In this document: positions 63,045 to 64,000 of the stretch, one piece after another | Layout of the letters: the number at the start of each line of letters is the position of its first letter | How positions within the stretch are numbered: the stretch's first letter is position 1 | Origin: Hofstenia miamia | Taxonomy: Eukaryota > Xenacoelomorpha > Acoela | NCBI GenBank assembly: GCA_004352715.1 | Contig: SCFE01000118.1 | Coordinates: 280,685-344,684 of the forward strand | Direction: 5' to 3' | DNA: 64,000 nucleotides | Program-made: the position numbers and the translations under genes | The notes under the pieces: model-generated | What the model was told of the DNA's origin: nothing | Databases searched by the model: none | What the model saw: the letters and a program-made list of their open reading frames with translations, nothing else

Positions 63045-64000
63045 GTGTACAACAAACGGTTGTCCATTTTCAAGCAAAATTGACCTTATATACAGAATTA
63101 ATGACTAAAATTTATAATACTAAACTAAAAACGAAAACAACTTAGCCAGGTTGACAACAACCGATATGCTATACTAAACATTGAAAATACCAATAAATGT
63201 GCAGTTTGGTCTTATTTTATACCGATGTTAAAATTTTTGCGGAACTAGAGCTAAAGTGTAAAAAATTACAAATAATATTTGAAATTCGCGATCACATTTT
63301 GCTTCATTTAGGATCCCATCCCAGTCTCATGTTTCTCAGATCCCACTGAAATTCTTAGTTCATATCCCCAAAATGTCTCATATGGCTGACTAGTCCGCAG
63401 AACTTTAATCTAGTTGCTTCTTAAGAAACCAAAACATACATGTGTACGTCACAAATTTGAATCGATTTTTGAGATATTCCGATTTGGAATCTCACTTGAT
63501 TATACATCGATTGTACAAAACCTATCTGACTTTCTATTAGAAATCGACTAAATCAGAAATTTAAGACGAGTCAAAACAAATCTCCTCATTTGCATGTTGA
63601 ATACTAGATGGTTTCATTCCTAGTTGCGTTCTCTGTATAATAGCTTTGAGATTTTTGACATTTACCCATACATTCCTGCAAGCAAATGAATGAACGCTTA
63701 ATGAATTCAACAAACATGGTAAATGAGATTTGAATGTTTCTAAAAAATGCTATATTGAACATTCTGTGATTCAGAGTATTTCTATTTCACCATTTACTTT
63801 CCATTTTTCATATTTGGTTTCACTTACTTTGTTACAAATGGTAAAAATTCGATAATTAGTAATTGAGACATCTGTTCTTGCCCTTAAGTTTCATATATAT
63901 TTGTTTTTCGCCTTTGAGTTTGACTTTTGAAAACGGTTTGTTAAATTAAGTTATCACATTTCTTCTTCAAAATATTTTTATATTAGCTTCTAAGCTCATT
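63045..64000. other. Right-edge stretch, no gene seen
   Basis: AT-rich DNA without a recognisable exon. A diverged dispersed repeat lies at about 63300-63370 (complement similar to 50111-50180). Confidence 0.45.

Noticed and set aside
1-64000. CRISPR arrays, operons, tRNA, rRNA or snRNA genes
   Set aside because: Looked for by eye on both strands. No regularly spaced repeats, no rRNA-like GC blocks and no convincing paired A/B box or snRNA sequence; a tRNA or snRNA search program would be needed to exclude small RNA genes.

Overview
The window looks like AT-rich (roughly 70 % A+T) nuclear DNA of an invertebrate animal. Genes are split by GT-AG introns, intergenic spaces are long, (TA)n microsatellites and assembly gaps are common, and there are many remnants of LINE, Tc1/mariner, hAT, pogo-like, Harbinger-like and TTAA-target transposons. 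Nothing bacterial, viral or CRISPR-like was seen. I cannot name the phylum from sequence alone.

Layout. Positions 1-530 hold the 3' end of a LINE with a (TTA)n tail. From 728 to 4380 on the minus strand lie three exons of a rhodopsin-family biogenic-amine GPCR (TM3 to TM6); its TM7 exon is off the left edge and its TM1-TM2 exon(s) were not found. From 9585 to 13708 on the plus strand is a complete seven-exon gene for TBCCD1 (TBCC domain-containing protein 1), about 564 aa; all splice phases agree. From 30809 to 31201 on the plus strand is a single-exon SDHAF2 (succinate dehydrogenase assembly factor 2, 130 aa). These are the only three host genes I can support; they are not functionally linked.

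The rest is non-coding DNA rich in transposon fossils. The clearest are hAT-type MITEs with 8-bp target duplications (2330-2521, 23068-23489, 54737-55148); a pogo-like MITE (28924-29098); a row of three TA-flanked elements almost touching each other (45532-46925, 46930-48198, 48205-48718); another decayed Tc1 element (from 56119); a TTAA-flanked MITE (58774-58938); a TA-flanked element (61754-62172); and a Harbinger-like MITE with perfect 29-bp inverted ends and TTA duplications (62736-63041). Two near-identical direct duplications meet at N bases (7637-7973 and 43034-43936) and look like assembly joins. Several unclassified dispersed repeats occur twice in the window.

I did not find a convincing new biological system. 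The points most worth a second look are the transposon cluster at 45.5-48.7 kb, a MITE sitting 34 nt inside a GPCR intron next to the splice donor, the SDHAF2 start codon directly abutting a splice acceptor, and a possible unrecognised minus-strand exon near 37.7 kb.
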